Source: Aquiflexum sp. TKW24L (GTDB lineage: Bacteria; Bacteroidota; Bacteroidia; Cytophagales; Cyclobacteriaceae). From it: a DNA stretch of 64,000 bases. Shown here in pieces: positions 63,058 to 64,000 of the stretch. The notes under the pieces were generated by a model that saw only the letters and a list, made by a program, of their open reading frames with translations, was not told where the DNA came from and did not search any database. Both the position numbers and the translations under genes were made by a program. Location: contig NZ_JAMFLG010000027.1 of the NCBI RefSeq assembly GCF_023502205.1, positions 1-64,000 of the forward strand, given 5' to 3'. Position 1 is the first letter of the stretch. Each line of letters starts with the position of its first letter.

Positions 63058-63635
63058 AGAATTTGATTTTGTTGGCTAGGTCTTAAAGATAGGGTAAAAT
63101 TTGAGTTGGCTATTCTTCCACAAAATGCAATGCTTCCTTATTTCTTCAAATACCCTTTGTGTAAAAGCTTAAATGAAAGATGCAATGGTATTTTTTAATA
63201 CACGCAGAGGAAAAGGAAAAAAAGAAGGGAATTAAAAATGCTGAATGAATAATGGTTTGGGAGGTACTATCATCGGCGGGGGATATGATCCTGAAGGGAT
63301 CAAATAATAATAACCGTGAGTAATCCCGAGCTATCGGGAGCAACTCGGGGATAAAGACAAAAAATACGATTCCGGTTTTTGGCCGAAACAAGGAGAAGAG
63401 AGTTATTAGAGTTTCCGCCAAAAACAGGGAAGCTCAAAATCCTTTGCGTCCCATTGCGGAACCTTCCATTCCTTTGCGGTAAAAAATATACCTCACGCAA
63501 GGACGCAGAGGAAAAAAGAAAAAAGCAGATGATGCAACCTTAGTAAAAGATTAAACCACAAAGGACAAAGGGAACAGAGAGAATTAACATGCAAAATTTC
63601 CCAAAGTTGGGTAATTGGATATTCCTGACACGGCA
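63058..63635. other. Gene-free stretch upstream of the M14 gene
   Basis: No convincing gene or RNA was found. It holds scattered ACGCAGAGGAAAA and CACGCAAGGACGCAGAGG motifs and a TCCCGAGCTATCGGGA palindrome (near 63330), all typical of dispersed Bacteroidota intergenic repeats. Short frames here lack coding character. Confidence 0.5.
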
Positions 63636-63680
63636 GTAGCGTGAGACAAATCCTGCTTCTGGAGAAGCAGGATAGCGGGA
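63636..63680. repeat. Palindromic element, first copy
   Basis: ATCCTGCTTCT and AGAAGCAGGAT are perfect inverted arms around GG, flanked by GCGTGAGACAA on the left and AGCGGGAA on the right. The same element recurs three more times to the right. Confidence 0.8.
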
Positions 63681-63764
63681 ATACAAAGAGTGGGCTTTTG
63701 TTTTCTTTGTTCGTAGGCTTTACATACTTTCTTTTTTGCGTCCAAGCGTCTTAGCGTGAGACAA

Positions 63765-64000
63765 ATCCAGCTTCTGGAGAAGCTGGATAGCGGGAACCTT
63801 CCTTATTGACTTTTCTTTCTTTTTGCGTCTTTGCGACTTTGCGAGAGAATAAAATCCAGCTTCTGGAGAAGCAGGATAGCGGGAACCTTCCTTATTGACT
63901 TTTCTTTCTTTTTGCGTCTTTGCGACTTTGCGAGAGAATAAAATCCAGCTTCTGGAGAAGCAGGATAGCGAGCGCGAAATATATTTTCCTTTGTGCCTCC
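63765..64000. repeat. 89-bp tandem repeat carrying the palindromic element
   Basis: Units start at 63765, 63854 and 63943, exactly 89 bases apart; the first two differ at a single base and the third diverges after about 29 bases. Each unit contains ATCCAGCTTCTGGAGAAGC (hairpin) followed by AGCGGGAACCTTCCTTATTG and TTTTTGCGTCTTTGCGACTT. The first unit has a CCAGC/GCTGG stem and the element at 63636 has CCTGC/GCAGG, a compensatory change. Confidence 0.9.

Noticed and set aside
63146-63500. Short minus-strand frames at the right end
   Set aside because: They run through dispersed repeat text, overlap each other in different frames and lack start signals.
63765-64000. CRISPR array or tRNA cluster
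   Set aside because: The 89-bp units are near-identical throughout with no variable spacers, and the hairpin does not fit a cloverleaf.

Overview
The window is chromosomal DNA from a Bacteroidota bacterium, most probably a Cytophagales member close to Cyclobacteriaceae/Algoriphagus; the genus is inference. Support comes from promoters of the Bacteroidota type (TTTG, about 20 bases, TAnnTTTG; clearest before hflX and guaB), many lipoproteins and outer-membrane proteins of Bacteroidota type, a TonB-plug/macroglobulin protein, and a phosphosulfolactate synthase homologue of the kind found in sulfonolipid-making relatives. I saw no rRNA, tRNA, insertion sequence, prophage or CRISPR array.

Region by region. 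0-9.4 kb: housekeeping genes (cysteine desulfurase, glmM-like mutase, mazG, a CHAD protein, an rRNA m5C methyltransferase, a ParE-type toxin-antitoxin pair, hflX). 9.5-11.8 kb: a coupled surface-polysaccharide set (rfbC, CpsB-type phosphatase, SDR). 11.9-17.2 kb: TPR protein, phosphosulfolactate synthase, DUF368 transporter, aroE and a PLP decarboxylase. 17.4-23.1 kb: a very large PAS/GAF histidine kinase with a single-domain response regulator, a MscS channel and a tiny lipoprotein. 23.2-27.3 kb: transglutaminase lipoprotein, polysaccharide deacetylase and guaB. 27.7-32.1 kb: a glycan module (CDP-tyvelose-epimerase-like SDR, GT-C glycosyltransferase, methyltransferase-GT2 fusion). 32.2-37.9 kb: ABA4-like membrane pair, RsmB-type methyltransferase, prfA, GNAT, BamA-like barrel. 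38-41.8 kb: the plug/MG2 protein and a carboxypeptidase-regulatory-domain protein. 41.9-47.6 kb: a USP-antiporter operon and a tandem M14 carboxypeptidase pair, one of which has lost its zinc site.

47.6-53.6 kb is the accessory region: low coding density and orphan minus-strand genes (DUF4256, a DUF433/DUF5615 toxin-antitoxin pair, two secreted proteins, a CoiA-like nuclease with coiled coils). Four copies of one repeat family lie in it, each just 3' of a minus-strand gene, together with a 21-bp tandem array. This is where anything undescribed is most likely to be. 53.6-60.4 kb is a sugar-oxidation type locus (Gfo/Idh/MocA oxidoreductase, epimerase-type TIM barrel, a ThuA/propeller/HEAT/cupredoxin lipoprotein) with a divergent AraC regulator. 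60.4-63.1 kb holds a large intact M14 peptidase. The last 0.9 kb is non-coding and rich in repeats, including an 89-bp tandem repeat that runs off the window.
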